Shown here one piece after another: positions 46,722 to 55,998 of a stretch of DNA of 64,000 nt; within the stretch, counting starts at the first letter, position 1, and the number at the start of each line of letters is the position of its first letter. Below the pieces are notes generated by a model. The model did not search any database and had not been told where the DNA came from. It was given only the letters and a program-made list of their open reading frames with translations. A program made the translations under genes and the position numbers. The stretch is from Tepidamorphaceae bacterium. Lineage in GTDB: Bacteria; Pseudomonadota; Alphaproteobacteria; Rhizobiales; Tepidamorphaceae. The stretch is from positions 248,001 through 312,000 of the forward strand of contig JANQNT010000022.1 of the NCBI GenBank assembly GCA_028279445.1, given 5' to 3'.

Positions 46722-47315
46722 CTATCGCATCTCCACCGCCTGCACGGACCTGACCATATCCTTGGCCGCATACATGGCCCGGTCGGCGCGCGCCAACGCA
46801 TTGCGGGAGATGTCGTTGTCGTCGAGCTGCGTGACGCCAAAGGACACCTGCACGGGGACGCATAGGCCCGCCCGCTCGTAGGGCGTTTTCGACAGCAAGG
46901 CGGTCAGCACCCTGGCCTTCCAAACGCCGATCTCATGATCCGTGTACCACAGCAGGATCGCCAACTCGTCGCCACCGATTCGCCCGATCCTGTCCGACCC
47001 GCGGATGTTCGACTCGATCACCATCGCCACGTGCTGCAGCACCTGATCGCCAACGTCGTGTCCATAACGGTCGTTCACCACCTTGAAGCCGTCCACATCG
47101 CCGTAGAGCAGCGAGACGGGGACGCGGTAACGCGCCGCGAACGAAATCGCCCGATCGATTTCGGCAAGAAAGCCGCGACGGTTGAGGATGCCGAGCAGCG
47201 GATCCTCGTTGGCGCACGCCGTCAGCGCGGCGATCTTGCGGTCCGCCGCGGCCAGCTTGGCCCTCAACTCCGCGATCTCCTGCGCCTGATCGGTGTCGTC
47301 GTTGCGTGTGCTCAT
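46722..47315 (-). CDS. GGDEF-domain diguanylate cyclase
   Basis: 197 residues: an N-terminal coiled coil (AQEIAELRAKLAAADRKIAAL) followed by a GGDEF domain, with the signature RIGGDELAILL (GGDEL at 114-118) and metal aspartates in LLYGDVDGFKVVND. GGDEL is found in active cyclases. No membrane or sensor domain is present and no RxxD inhibitory site is obvious. It probably makes cyclic di-GMP in the cytosol. The ATG at 47315 begins MSTRNDDTDQ. Confidence 0.9.
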   Translation of the reverse strand: MSTRNDDTDQAQEIAELRAKLAAADRKIAALTACANEDPLLGILNRRGFLAEIDRAISFAARYRVPVSLLYGDVDGFKVVNDRYGHDVGDQVLQHVAMVIESNIRGSDRIGRIGGDELAILLWYTDHEIGVWKARVLTALLSKTPYERAGLCVPVQVSFGVTQLDDNDISRNALARADRAMYAAKDMVRSVQAVEMR

Positions 47316-47834
47316 GGCTGTATCGACAGTCAGGTTTCGGGCATGGCGCGTGTCGGATTTTGGTCCTGACAAGGCAGCGGGGTGTAGGAAACCTGCCTGG
47401 TTTTCAAGTCCCCGCTAACGCCGTCAGGAGCGAAATCCGCCGTGTCCCGAGAGGGATATGGCCCAAATCGCCCATTTCGGCGTTGCAAAGCGCTCGCAAG
47501 GGATGACCCTTGCGTCGTCTTTCCGCCTGGAACTGAACGATTTTGGCGCATACCACGCTCCGAATCCTGAATGTCGATACAGCCATGGCCACCAATGTAC
47601 ATCAATACAGCCAGGGAGGCTTCAATCGGAAGTTGAGTTTTGCCACGCACCGGTTACGCGGTCGACAACACGATAAGCACAATTGTCGCGATCATCACGC
47701 TCTTCACCAAATCGCCGCCTGAGCGGTTGCAGGGGCGCACCGCCTGCCTATAATCCGCCGCTTTCCGCAGCGCGGGAGCAATCCCGATCGGGGGCACCCG
47801 ATTGCGCTGCCGGGCGAGGGGAGGATCAACGCGC
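47316..47834. other. Intergenic region before purE
   Basis: 519 bp between the divergent cyclase and purE genes. A promoter toward purE is at 47727-47754. A hairpin GCAAGG-GATGA-CCTTGC-like pair lies near 47498-47516. A 17-codon minus-strand frame starting GTG at 47707 (MKSVMIATIVLIVLSTA) is hydrophobic and has AGGCGG upstream, but it is too short to accept. No other gene is seen. Confidence 0.4.
47727..47754 (+). promoter_or_regulatory. Promoter of purEK
   Basis: TTGCAG (47727-47732), a 16 bp spacer and a perfect TATAAT (47749-47754), about 80 bp before the purE ATG. This is the closest match to the sigma-70 consensus I saw in the window. Confidence 0.75.
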
Positions 47835-48341
47835 ATGGCTGACGAGACGCCGGCGGTCGCCATCATTATGGGCAGCCAGTCCGACTGGGCCACCATGCAC
47901 CACGCCGCCGCGACCCTGGATGAACTCGGCATCCCTCACGACACCCGGATCGTATCGGCCCACCGCACACCACAGCGGCTGGCGGAGTTCGCCATGTCGG
48001 CGCGCGACCAGGGCTTCAAGGTGATCATCGCCGGCGCCGGCGGTGCGGCGCACCTGCCGGGCATGACCGCGTCCATGTCGCCGCTGCCGGTGTTCGGCGT
48101 GCCGGTGGAATCCAAAGCGCTTGCGGGGCAGGACAGCCTGCTCTCCATCGTTCAGATGCCAGCCGGCATTCCGGTCGGCACGCTGGCCATCGGCAAGCCG
48201 GGCGCGATCAACGCCGCGCTGCTGGCGGCAGCGGTGCTGGCACTGTCGGATGAGGGCATCGCCGGGCGGCTGGATGGCTGGCGCCAGCGCCAGAGCGACG
48301 CCGTCGCCGAACGCCCGGACACCAGCGCAGCGAGCAGCTAA
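47835..48341 (+). CDS. purE: N5-carboxyaminoimidazole ribonucleotide mutase
   Basis: Class I PurE, converting N5-CAIR to CAIR in purine synthesis. 168 residues. The motif [24 protein letters not shown] near the N-terminus, [13 protein letters not shown] and [13 protein letters not shown] are the family signatures. The ATG at 47835 has GGGAGG upstream. Its stop overlaps the purK start in TAATG. Confidence 0.97.
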   Translation: MADETPAVAIIMGSQSDWATMHHAAATLDELGIPHDTRIVSAHRTPQRLAEFAMSARDQGFKVIIAGAGGAAHLPGMTASMSPLPVFGVPVESKALAGQDSLLSIVQMPAGIPVGTLAIGKPGAINAALLAAAVLALSDEGIAGRLDGWRQRQSDAVAERPDTSAASS

Positions 48342-49447
48342 TGACGCCGTTGCCGCCCGGCAGCCGCATCGGCATTCTCGGCGACGGCCAACTCTGCCGC
48401 ATGCTGGCACTCGCCGCCGCCCGTCTGGGCATGGCGGTTCATGTTTACGGACCCGACCGTGACGGCCCGGCGCACCAGGTGGCGGCCAGTTCGACGGTTG
48501 CCGAATATGACGACCAGGCAGCCCTCGCCGACTTTGCCGCGTCGGTGGATGTGGCGACCTACGAGTTCGAGAATGTCCCCGCCGAGACGGCGGCCACGGT
48601 TGCCGCCGGCACGATGCTGTATCCCAGCGAGCGGGCGCTCGAAGTCGCGCAGGACCGCCTGACCGAAAAGCGCTTCATTGCCGGTCTCGGCATCGCCGTC
48701 GCGCCCTACCAGCCAGTCGACAGCGCCGAAGACCTGTCGACACTGATGGCACAGGGCTTCGGTGCCGGCGTGCTGAAGACCCGCCGGCTCGGCTACGACG
48801 GCAAGGGCCAGGTGCGCCTGAAGGGCAACGAGACGCCGCAGCAATGCGCCGCAGCCTTCGGGGCGATCGGCCAGGTGCCGGCGATCCTGGAAGGGTTCGT
48901 GGCGTTTTCGCGCGAGGTCTCGGTGGTTGCCGCGCACGCGCTGGACGGCAGCTTCGCGCCCTTCGATCCGGCCGAGAACGTTCACCGCGACGGCATCCTC
49001 GCCGAAAGCCGCGTGCCCGCGTCGCTGGACCCGGGCGCGGCCGACACTGCCCGCACCATCGCGCGGACCATCGCCGATGCCCTCGACTATGTCGGCGTCA
49101 TCGGGGTCGAGATGTTTGTCGTCGAGGCGGACGGGAATACGCGCCTGCTGGTCAACGAGATCGCCCCGCGCGTGCACAATTCCGGCCACTGGACGATGGA
49201 TGCCTGCGCGAGCGACCAGTTCGAACAGCATATCCGCGCCATCTGCGGCTGGCCGCTCGGCGATCCGGCGCGCCATAGCGATGTGGTGATGACCAACCTC
49301 ATCGGCGCCGATGTCGAACGCTGGAGAATCCACGCCGGCGAGGCCGGTACGGCGCTGCATCTCTACGGCAAGCGCGACACGCGGCCGGGCCGCAAGATGG
49401 GACACGTCAACCGCATCGCGGCACCCGGCAGACAATCCGGGGCATGA
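48341..49447 (+). CDS. purK: 5-(carboxyamino)imidazole ribonucleotide synthase
   Basis: ATP-grasp enzyme that makes N5-CAIR from AIR, bicarbonate and ATP, the partner of PurE. 368 residues: RIGILGDGQLCRMLALAAARLGM at the start, FENVPAETAATV, KTRRLGYDGKGQVRLKG, EGFVAFSREVSVVAAHA and NEIAPRVHNSGHWTMDAC are all family motifs. It is translationally coupled to purE. Confidence 0.97.
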   Translation: MTPLPPGSRIGILGDGQLCRMLALAAARLGMAVHVYGPDRDGPAHQVAASSTVAEYDDQAALADFAASVDVATYEFENVPAETAATVAAGTMLYPSERALEVAQDRLTEKRFIAGLGIAVAPYQPVDSAEDLSTLMAQGFGAGVLKTRRLGYDGKGQVRLKGNETPQQCAAAFGAIGQVPAILEGFVAFSREVSVVAAHALDGSFAPFDPAENVHRDGILAESRVPASLDPGAADTARTIARTIADALDYVGVIGVEMFVVEADGNTRLLVNEIAPRVHNSGHWTMDACASDQFEQHIRAICGWPLGDPARHSDVVMTNLIGADVERWRIHAGEAGTALHLYGKRDTRPGRKMGHVNRIAAPGRQSGA

Positions 49448-49759
49448 GCATCAACGCTGGTTCACATCGACCTGTCCGCATGGACTTGGCGGCCCGATTC
49501 TGCTACAAGCGCGCGCAATAAGAACGACGTGGCCTTGTGATCGGCACTTGCATGATCCCGGGGGCGCGTTGTTTTTGCTTAGCGAATCAATCCGATGCGT
49601 TGGGCGCAGGTCTTCGCGACACATATGCGTCGCCGGGGCCGCACGCGACACGTCGGCTGACACCGACACTGGCCAGCACTCCGGGACAGACCGGAAGACC
49701 ACGGCCGTATCGCAGCCGCGCAGAGACGGTCGGCTGCGACTGATGAAAAGGAACGACAC
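49448..49759. other. Intergenic region before rpsU
   Basis: 312 bp between purK and rpsU. It must hold the rpsU promoter and leader but I find no convincing -35/-10 pair, hairpin or open frame. AAGGAACG 7 nt before the GTG at 49760 is the rpsU ribosome site. Confidence 0.3.
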
Positions 49760-49984
49760 GTGCAGGTAATCGTCCGCGACAACAACGTGGATCAGGCCCT
49801 CAAGGCCTTGAAGAAGAAGCTTCAGCGCGAAGGCGTGTTTCGCGAGATGAAGCTGAGGAACTTCTACGAGAAGCCCTCCGAGAAGCGCGCCCGCGAAAAG
49901 GCCGAGGCCGTTCGCCGCGCCCGCAAGCTGGCCCGTAAGCGCGCCCAGCGCGAAGGCCTGCTTGGCGCCAAGGGTCGCCGCTAA
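49760..49984 (+). CDS. rpsU: 30S ribosomal protein S21
   Basis: 74 residues, start GTG at 49760: [60 protein letters not shown] is the family pattern. The long basic C-terminal tail is typical of alphaproteobacteria. It is monocistronic, with a large repeat cluster after it. Confidence 0.96.
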   Translation: MQVIVRDNNVDQALKALKKKLQREGVFREMKLRNFYEKPSEKRAREKAEAVRRARKLARKRAQREGLLGAKGRR

Positions 49985-50083
49985 ACGCCGGCGGCCTTCG
50001 GCCAACCCTGACGCGGCCGGATGCATGAGTCATCTCGTCGGAAGTTCGGGGTATGCTCGCTAATGACGCATCGCCATCCTCTG

Positions 50084-50114
50084 CGTCACCCAGGACTTGA
50101 TCCGGGGTCCATGC
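50084..50114. repeat. Short REP-like palindrome, family 2
   Basis: CGTCACCCAGGACTTGATCC followed by GGGGTCCATGC, where CCCAGGA pairs with TCCGGGG. This resembles a short palindrome (GTCATCCCGGACTTG) that I recall as abundant between genes in alphaproteobacteria. One copy in the window; a small palindrome GCTGAGCCTCAGC follows at 50113-50125. Confidence 0.5.
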
Positions 50115-50171
50115 TGAGCCTCAGCAAGTAAATCTGTTAGCGGATCATACGCCGCATCCGCACCACGGACT

Positions 50172-50385
50172 CCGGTTCCCACGTCACACGACGTGTGTTT
50201 CGGGTCTGCCGCATCGAGTTTGTTTCGCTCGCGGCGAGTCCGCCCGGACAATGTCCGCGCTCACGCCTCCGCGGGGGCGGCCTGACCGGCCGGACCCGCA
50301 GTCGCGTGCCTGGGTTCCTAACACTCAGTTCATGCAGGACGATGCCGTGAGGCCCGAAACACACGTCGTGTGAGGTGGGAACCGG
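50172..50385. repeat. 214 bp element with 33 bp terminal inverted repeats
   Basis: Arms at 50172-50204 (CCGGTTCCCACGTCACACG...) and 50353-50385 match in inverted orientation at 32 of 33 bases. Each arm also has an inner palindrome CACACGACGTGTG or its complement. The 148 bp between them carries a copy of repeat family 1. No transposase frame fits inside, and no target-site duplication is visible at the edges. Confidence 0.75.
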
Positions 50386-50512
50386 TTTTCGGACAAGGCG
50401 AGCGGCAAGAAAAGACGAACCCCGGCGTCCGGCCGGACGTCCGCGCGAAGAGCGCGCCCTCGCGGAGCTGTTCGCGCAGTGAACTGGTGTGAGCGGAATG
50501 AAACCGGCGCCG
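50225..50512. repeat. Family 1 palindromic repeats, copies C1 and C2
   Basis: C1 (50225-50313, plus) nearly equals copy A: CGCTCGCGGCGAGTCCGCC, CGCCTCCGCGGGGGCGG, CCTGACCGGCCGG, GTGCCTGGGT. C2 (50421-50512, minus) carries the head CCGCTCACACCAGTT and the core CTCCGCGAGGGCGC seen in B1. Together they fill most of the rpsU / ppk2 convergent gap. Confidence 0.8.
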
Positions 50513-50518
50513 ACCCCG

Positions 50519-51526
50519 CTAACTTCTGCGGCGCAGTTCCGGATGCATGCTGGCGCCGAGGATGTGGCTGCTGCGGCCGATCACATGGGCGCTGGAGCCG
50601 ACGATCAACGGATCGGGATCACGCACCACGCTTCGATCCTTGTTGTCGTAGGGCAGCGACCACAGGAAATGCTGCATGCAGTTGAGGCGGGCGCGCTTCT
50701 TGTCGTTCGACTTGATGATCGTCCACGGCGCGTCGGCGGTGTCGGTGTAGAAGAACATCGCCTCCTTGGCTTCCGTATAGTCGTCCCACTTGTCGAGCGA
50801 CGCGCGATCGATCGGCGACAGCTTCCACTGCTTCAGCGGCTCGTGCTCGCGCGCCTTGAAGCGTCGGCGCTGCTCGTCGCGGGTTACCGAAAACCAGTAT
50901 TTGAATAGCCGGACGCCGCTGCGCGTGATCATGCGCTCGAATTCCGGGCACTGGCGCATGAACTCCAGATAGTCATTGGGCGGGCAGAAGCCCATCACCC
51001 GCTCCACGCCGGCGCGGTTGTACCAGGAGCGATCGAACAGCACGATCTCGCCGGCCGCCGGCAGATGCTCGATATAGCGCTGGAAGAACCACTGGGTGCG
51101 CTCGCGCTCGGTCGGCTTCTGCAACGCCACCACCCGCGCATCGCGCGGATTGAGGTGCTCCATGAAGCGCTTGATGGTGCCGCCCTTGCCGGCCGCATCG
51201 CGCCCCTCGAACAGCATCACGACCCGCTCGCCGGTGCGCTGCGCCCATTCCTGGACCTTCAGAAGCTCCACCTGTAGCGCGGCCTTGCGTTTCTCGTAGG
51301 CCTTGCGCGCCATCTTGCGTTTGTAGGGATAGGAGCCGCTCTCGAAGGCCCGCCGGATGGCTTCCGGATCGTTGCGCGTTTCCGCGAGACTCTGTGCCAC
51401 GTCCGCACCAGCGTCGACACCGTCGGGTGCGTGCATATCGGCTATGGCACCGGTCATCTCCGGATCAATGGCAGTCTCGTCCCGCGACGCCTGCGCATTG
51501 GTATTGGCGGCATTCTGCGTGCCCAT
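50519..51526 (-). CDS. ppk2: Polyphosphate kinase 2
   Basis: 335-residue PPK2-family kinase that moves phosphate between polyphosphate and nucleotides. Walker A GRDAAGKGG at 108-116, Walker B LFDRSW at 163-168, and the lid segments RYIEHLPAAGEIVLFDRSWYNRAGVERVMGF and SPIDRASLDKWDDYTEAKEAMFFYTDT fit the single-domain class I type (ADP or GDP phosphorylation). The first 60 residues are acidic and disordered. GGGGGAC precedes the ATG at 51526. Confidence 0.93.
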   Translation of the reverse strand: MGTQNAANTNAQASRDETAIDPEMTGAIADMHAPDGVDAGADVAQSLAETRNDPEAIRRAFESGSYPYKRKMARKAYEKRKAALQVELLKVQEWAQRTGERVVMLFEGRDAAGKGGTIKRFMEHLNPRDARVVALQKPTERERTQWFFQRYIEHLPAAGEIVLFDRSWYNRAGVERVMGFCPPNDYLEFMRQCPEFERMITRSGVRLFKYWFSVTRDEQRRRFKAREHEPLKQWKLSPIDRASLDKWDDYTEAKEAMFFYTDTADAPWTIIKSNDKKRARLNCMQHFLWSLPYDNKDRSVVRDPDPLIVGSSAHVIGRSSHILGASMHPELRRRS

Positions 51527-51874
51527 GTGTCTGTCCCCCGTACACGACTGGAAGTTGTTTTCCGGGAAAAATGCAACTGCGATTGCGCGGACGCAATCAG
51601 TTTCACTGACGATTGCAAACGAGCCGTAAAGGCGCAACGCGCCTTGGGGCAGACGTGATCGTCCGGCCATCGGCAATTGGTTGTACGTGAATGGGCGTAG
51701 ATGCGCGGCTGGAGCAGAACCGCACACCGTACGTTGCAGGATGGCAACGCTGACCAACTGAATGCCTGGAAGTCCTTACATCGGTGAGAATCCGCCGGGT
51801 TACGGACTCGCCTCGGATCGACCGGATTGTTAGGGTCCGACGCGTTGGTGGTTTGTTAACGGGTGGGTACGGCC
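51527..51874. other. Divergent intergenic region between ppk2 and the surface protein gene
   Basis: 348 bp. It should hold promoters in both directions. The part near 51830-51870 is AT-richer (GTTTGTTAACGGG). I see no gene, hairpin or perfect regulatory box. Confidence 0.3.
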
Positions 51875-52702
51875 ATGCTGGCCAATCGTTTGTCACGTCC
51901 TTTCCTTACCGGCATTTCGAGCATCGCGATTGCGGTGGCTTTGCCGCTCGCCGGTCCCGCGACAGCGGACGATTATTCGTCGCTTCCGGCGGTCTCCGGG
52001 GTCAACGCCAAGATCTCCGGCCTCGGCGGCGCTGTCGAGGACGAAGGTCTGGGCCTGGCAACCGGATCGTTCTCGGTTCCGCTGTCCCATGATTTCGGCC
52101 TGCAGCTCGACGGGATCGTCGGGACGCTGGGCGGCGATGTCGTGGCCGGTGGTGCGATCCACCTGTTCAGGCGCGATCCCGGCCGCTACCTGCTCGGCCT
52201 GTACGCCGATGTCGTGCACAACGACTTCTCCAACTACACGATCGGCCATGTGGGAGTGGAAGGCGCACTTTATGTCGACAACTGGACCTTCGAAATAAAC
52301 GGCGGCTGGCAGGTCGACGACGGACCCGCCATCAATGACGAAGGCTATGTCATTGCCAATGCGGCCTACTATGTCACGCCGGACTTGAAGATCTTTGGCG
52401 GCTACCGCTTCATCGCGGATATCAGCATGGGCGCCTTCGGCTTCGAATATCAGCTCCAGACCCCGTCTCGACACGGCGTCTCGGTGTTCGCTGAAGGCCG
52501 CGCCGGCGACAACGACGATTGGGCAGCCTTCGGCGGCGTTCGGCTCTATTTCGGCGATGAAAAGAGCCTCATCGCACGGCATCGCGAGGATGACCCGCCA
52601 CTGACGATGGTCAACTCGATCGTTGTGGTCGATCCGCCCGCCGCGCCGAGCACGCCGACTCCAGAGGAGCGCCCGCCAGAGCCGCCGCCCACCGAAGAAT
52701 AG
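51875..52702 (+). CDS. Exported beta-rich protein, probable outer-membrane barrel with proline-rich tail
   Basis: 275 residues from the ATG at 51875. A signal peptide (about 1-32, ISSIAIAVALPLAGPATADD) is followed by alternating strands with glycine and aromatic residues (GLQLDGIVGTLGGDVVAGGAIHLF, LLGLYADVVHNDFSNYTIGHVGVEGAL, FGGYRFIADISMGAFGFEYQL, WAAFGGVRLYFG). The C-terminal 30 residues are Pro/Glu-rich (PPAAPSTPTPEERPPEPPPTEE), unusual for a barrel, which normally ends in an aromatic residue. I do not recognise the family. Confidence 0.7.
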   Translation: MLANRLSRPFLTGISSIAIAVALPLAGPATADDYSSLPAVSGVNAKISGLGGAVEDEGLGLATGSFSVPLSHDFGLQLDGIVGTLGGDVVAGGAIHLFRRDPGRYLLGLYADVVHNDFSNYTIGHVGVEGALYVDNWTFEINGGWQVDDGPAINDEGYVIANAAYYVTPDLKIFGGYRFIADISMGAFGFEYQLQTPSRHGVSVFAEGRAGDNDDWAAFGGVRLYFGDEKSLIARHREDDPPLTMVNSIVVVDPPAAPSTPTPEERPPEPPPTEE

Positions 52703-52852
52703 TAATGATCTCCGCAATCCTGGCTCGTGGCGGCCGCGCCGCCATGCCGGGCTTGTTGGATGAACTCTCTGGATGAAAACTCTGCGGCAAGCCGACGGCT
52801 GCGCCCGGTTGGGCGCTATCCGCGCTGCGGCAGACGTCTTAATGGCTGAAGA

Positions 52853-52878
52853 CCGGCTTCGCCGATTGCCGAAGCCGG
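52853..52878 (-). terminator. Hairpin after pntB
   Basis: CCGGCTTCG pairs with CGAAGCCGG around 8 nt, 16 bp past the pntB stop on the minus strand, followed by TCTTC. A second hairpin GCGCCC-GGTT-GGGCGC at 52801-52816 lies further on. Confidence 0.6.
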
Positions 52879-52893
52879 AAGACCCGAGTGTCT

Positions 52894-54285
52894 CTACAGC
52901 GACTTGACGATGCTCTCGGTCATCTTCTTGGCGTCGCCGAACAGCATCATCGTCTTGTCGAGGAAGAACAGCTCGTTCTGGATGCCGGCGTAGCCGGAGC
53001 TCATCGAGCGCTTGACGAACAGCACCGTGCCGGCCTTGTCCACATCCAGGATCGGCATGCCGTAGATCGGCGACTCCGGATCGGTGCGCGCCGACGGGTT
53101 GGTGACGTCGTTGGCGCCGATGACATAGACCACGTCAGCGGTGGAGAACTCCGAGTTGATGTCCTCAAGCTCGAACACCTCGTCATAGGGCACGTTGGCT
53201 TCCGCCAGCAGCACGTTCATGTGGCCGGGCATGCGGCCGGCGACGGGATGGATGGCGTACTTGACCTCCACGCCTTCCGCTTTGAGCTCGTCGGCCATCT
53301 CGCGCAGCGCATGCTGCGCCTGCGCCACCGCCATGCCGTAACCGGGCACGATGATCACCTTGGAGGCGTTCTTCATCAGGAAGGCCGCATCGTCGGCGGA
53401 ACCCTGCTTGACCGGACGGGTTTCTTCCTCATCGCTTGCGGGACCCGTCTCGCCGCCGAAGCCGCCCAGGATCACCGAGATGAACGAGCGGTTCATCCCC
53501 TTGCACATGATGTAGCTGAGGATAGCGCCAGACGAGCCCACCAGCGCGCCGGTGATGATCAGCGCGGTGTTGCCCAGCGTGAAGCCGATACCGGCAGCCG
53601 CCCAGCCCGAATAGGAGTTCAGCATCGACACCACGACCGGCATGTCGGCACCGCCGATCGGGATGATGATCAGCACACCGAGCACCAGCGCGGCGATGAC
53701 GATCAGCCAGAACACGAAATGGCTCTCGGTCGCCACCAGCATGATGCACAGGATCACCAGCGCAGCACCCAGGCCGATATTGATGGCATGACGCATGGGC
53801 AGCATGATCGGCGCGCCGGACATGCGTCCGTCGAGCTTGGCGAAGGCGATCACCGAACCGGTGAAGGTCAGCGCGCCGATGGCAGCACCCAGCGCCATCT
53901 CGATCAGGCTCAGCGCCTTGATGGAGCCGACCTCGCCGATCCCGAAGGCCTGCGGCGCGTAGAGCGCAGCCGCCGCCACCAGCACCGCGGCCATGCCGAC
54001 CAGGCTGTGGAACGCCGCGACAAGCTGCGGCATCGCAGTCATCGGGATGCGCCTGGCGATCAGCGCGCCAACACTGCCGCCGGCGGCCAGTCCGACCAGG
54101 ATCAGCCCGGCGGAGGCAAGAGACGGGGTGGCCAGCAGCAGCGTGGTGACCATGGCGATGGCCATGCCGGCCATGCCGAAATAGTTGCCGCGCCGCGAGC
54201 TTTCCGGGCTCGACAGCCCGCGCAGCGCCAGAATGAACAGGACGGCGGCGGCGAGATACAGCAGGGCTGCAATATTGGCACTCAT
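52894..54285 (-). CDS. pntB: NAD(P) transhydrogenase subunit beta
   Basis: 463 residues: membrane domain with about nine helices (LLYLAAAVLFILALRGLS onward) and the soluble NADP-binding domain III (IIVPGYGMAVAQAQHALREMADELKAEGVEVKYAIHPVAGRMPGHMNVLLAEANVPYDEVFELEDINSEF and VIGANDVTNPSA). Couples hydride transfer from NADH to NADP+ with proton entry, supplying NADPH. It ends the operon pntA1-pntA2-pntB. Confidence 0.97.
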   Translation of the reverse strand: MSANIAALLYLAAAVLFILALRGLSSPESSRRGNYFGMAGMAIAMVTTLLLATPSLASAGLILVGLAAGGSVGALIARRIPMTAMPQLVAAFHSLVGMAAVLVAAAALYAPQAFGIGEVGSIKALSLIEMALGAAIGALTFTGSVIAFAKLDGRMSGAPIMLPMRHAINIGLGAALVILCIMLVATESHFVFWLIVIAALVLGVLIIIPIGGADMPVVVSMLNSYSGWAAAGIGFTLGNTALIITGALVGSSGAILSYIMCKGMNRSFISVILGGFGGETGPASDEEETRPVKQGSADDAAFLMKNASKVIIVPGYGMAVAQAQHALREMADELKAEGVEVKYAIHPVAGRMPGHMNVLLAEANVPYDEVFELEDINSEFSTADVVYVIGANDVTNPSARTDPESPIYGMPILDVDKAGTVLFVKRSMSSGYAGIQNELFFLDKTMMLFGDAKKMTESIVKSL

Positions 54286-54298
54286 GATACGCGCGCCC

Positions 54299-54754
54299 TC
54301 ACTGCTTTTTCTTGTACATGGACAGCATTCGCTGGGTGACCAGGAAGCCGCCGAATATGTTGACGCTTGCAAGCACCAGGGCGATGAAGCCGAAAGTCCG
54401 CGCCATGCCGGAGCCTTCCGCCACCAGATCGACGCTGACCGCCAGCAGCGCGCCGACGACGATCACCGAGGAGATCGCGTTGGTCACCGACATCAGCGGC
54501 GTGTGCAGCGCAGGCGTCACGCTCCACACCACGTAGTAGCCCACGAAAATCGCCAGCACGAAGATGGCCAGCCGGAACACGGTCGGATCGATGGCGCCGC
54601 CAGTCGCCGCGGCAGCAGCCGCGCCCGCGACATCGGCCACGCCGCCATCGGCAAGGCTGTCGGCATAGGCACGCGCGGCGCGCGCGGCATCCTCGGCGGC
54701 CTGGGCGGCCGCTTCGGCACGCTCCAGGATCTGCGCCGGTGTCAGTTCGCTCAT
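54299..54754 (-). CDS. pntA2: NAD(P) transhydrogenase subunit alpha part 2
   Basis: 151 residues. The N-terminal third is alanine-rich and disordered. The rest forms three to four membrane helices of the alpha subunit membrane part ([45 protein letters not shown] and [31 protein letters not shown]). It starts 4 bp after pntA1, showing the three-subunit arrangement known from Rhodospirillum rubrum. Confidence 0.95.
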   Translation of the reverse strand: MSELTPAQILERAEAAAQAAEDAARAARAYADSLADGGVADVAGAAAAAATGGAIDPTVFRLAIFVLAIFVGYYVVWSVTPALHTPLMSVTNAISSVIVVGALLAVSVDLVAEGSGMARTFGFIALVLASVNIFGGFLVTQRMLSMYKKKQ

Positions 54755-54758
54755 GGGA

Positions 54759-55904
54759 TCACTCCCCCTTGCCGGAAAACGCGGGATGGACGATGGCCCC
54801 GTCACGGGTCAGCATCGTCGCCTGCACCAGCTCATCGTCCCAGTCGACGGCAAGCGTCTTGGCCTCCTTGTCGATCATGGTCTCGACGAAGGCATAGAGA
54901 TTGCGCGCGTACAGCGCCGACGCCGTTGCCGCGATGCGCCCGGCGACATTGAGATGACCGACGACAGAGACGCCCTTGTGGTCGACAATCTCGCCGGGCT
55001 TGGCGACGTCGCAGTTGCCGCCGCGTTCAGCCGCCAGATCGATGATCACCGAACCCGGCGCCATGCTCTCCACCATGGCCTTGCTGATCAGCTTGGGCGC
55101 CGGACGGCCCGGGATCAGCGCGGTGGTGATGACGATGTCCTGCTTGGCGATGTGACCGGCGACCAGTTCCGCCTGCTTGGCCTGGTACTCCTTCGACATC
55201 TCCTTGGCGTAACCGCCTGCGGTCTCGGCCTGCTTGAACTCCTCGTCCTCCACGGCGATGAACTTGGCGCCGAGCGATTCCACCTGCTCCTTGGCTGCGG
55301 GGCGCACATCGGTGGCCGACACCACCGCGCCGAGCCGGCGCGCGGTGGCGATCGCCTGCAGACCGGCGACGCCGGCACCCATGACGAACACCTTCGCAGC
55401 CGGCACCGTACCGGCCGCCGTCATCATCATCGGCAGCGCCTTGCCATAGGTCTCCGAGGCATCGATGACGGCCCGGTATCCGGCGAGGTTGGCCTGGCTC
55501 GACAGCACGTCCATGACCTGCGCGCGGGTGATGCGCGGCATCAGTTCCATGGCGAAGCCGACCGCGCCGGCCTTGGCAATCGCGGTCAGGTCCCGCTGGT
55601 TGCCGTAGGGGTCCATGATGGCGATCAGCAGGGCGCCCTTCTTGTATTTCGGCACCTCGCTGACGGCGGGACGACGCACCCTGAGCACGATGTCCGCTCC
55701 CTTGACCGCGGACTCAAGCCCGCGCGCGATCGACGCACCGGCTTCCTTGTAGGCGTCATCGGGGATCGACGACGCCTTGCCAGCGCCGGCCTGCACGGTG
55801 ACGGATGCGCCAAGCGCAATGAACTTCTTCACGGTCTCCGGCGTTGCCGCGACACGCGGTTCGCTCTTGCCGTCTTCGGCGGGAATGGCGATCGAGAAGG
55901 ACAT
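54759..55904 (-). CDS. pntA1: NAD(P) transhydrogenase subunit alpha part 1
   Basis: 381-residue soluble NAD(H)-binding subunit (domain I), related to alanine dehydrogenase. Start [28 protein letters not shown], Rossmann motif [31 protein letters not shown], and [33 protein letters not shown]. It is the first gene of the pnt operon and lacks the membrane part, which is in the next gene. Confidence 0.97.
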   Translation of the reverse strand: MSFSIAIPAEDGKSEPRVAATPETVKKFIALGASVTVQAGAGKASSIPDDAYKEAGASIARGLESAVKGADIVLRVRRPAVSEVPKYKKGALLIAIMDPYGNQRDLTAIAKAGAVGFAMELMPRITRAQVMDVLSSQANLAGYRAVIDASETYGKALPMMMTAAGTVPAAKVFVMGAGVAGLQAIATARRLGAVVSATDVRPAAKEQVESLGAKFIAVEDEEFKQAETAGGYAKEMSKEYQAKQAELVAGHIAKQDIVITTALIPGRPAPKLISKAMVESMAPGSVIIDLAAERGGNCDVAKPGEIVDHKGVSVVGHLNVAGRIAATASALYARNLYAFVETMIDKEAKTLAVDWDDELVQATMLTRDGAIVHPAFSGKGE

Positions 55905-55998
55905 GGCAATCAGACTACAGGTGAGAGGTGATCTGCGTGGCAGGCGTTCGGATGGAGGGTCGAGCGCCTTGCTCTACGGTCTTGTGCTTAAGGACGGA

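Noticed and set aside
50172-50385. A CRISPR array in the rpsU / ppk2 gap.
   Set aside because: The repeats are inverted, not direct with regular spacers, and differ in length.
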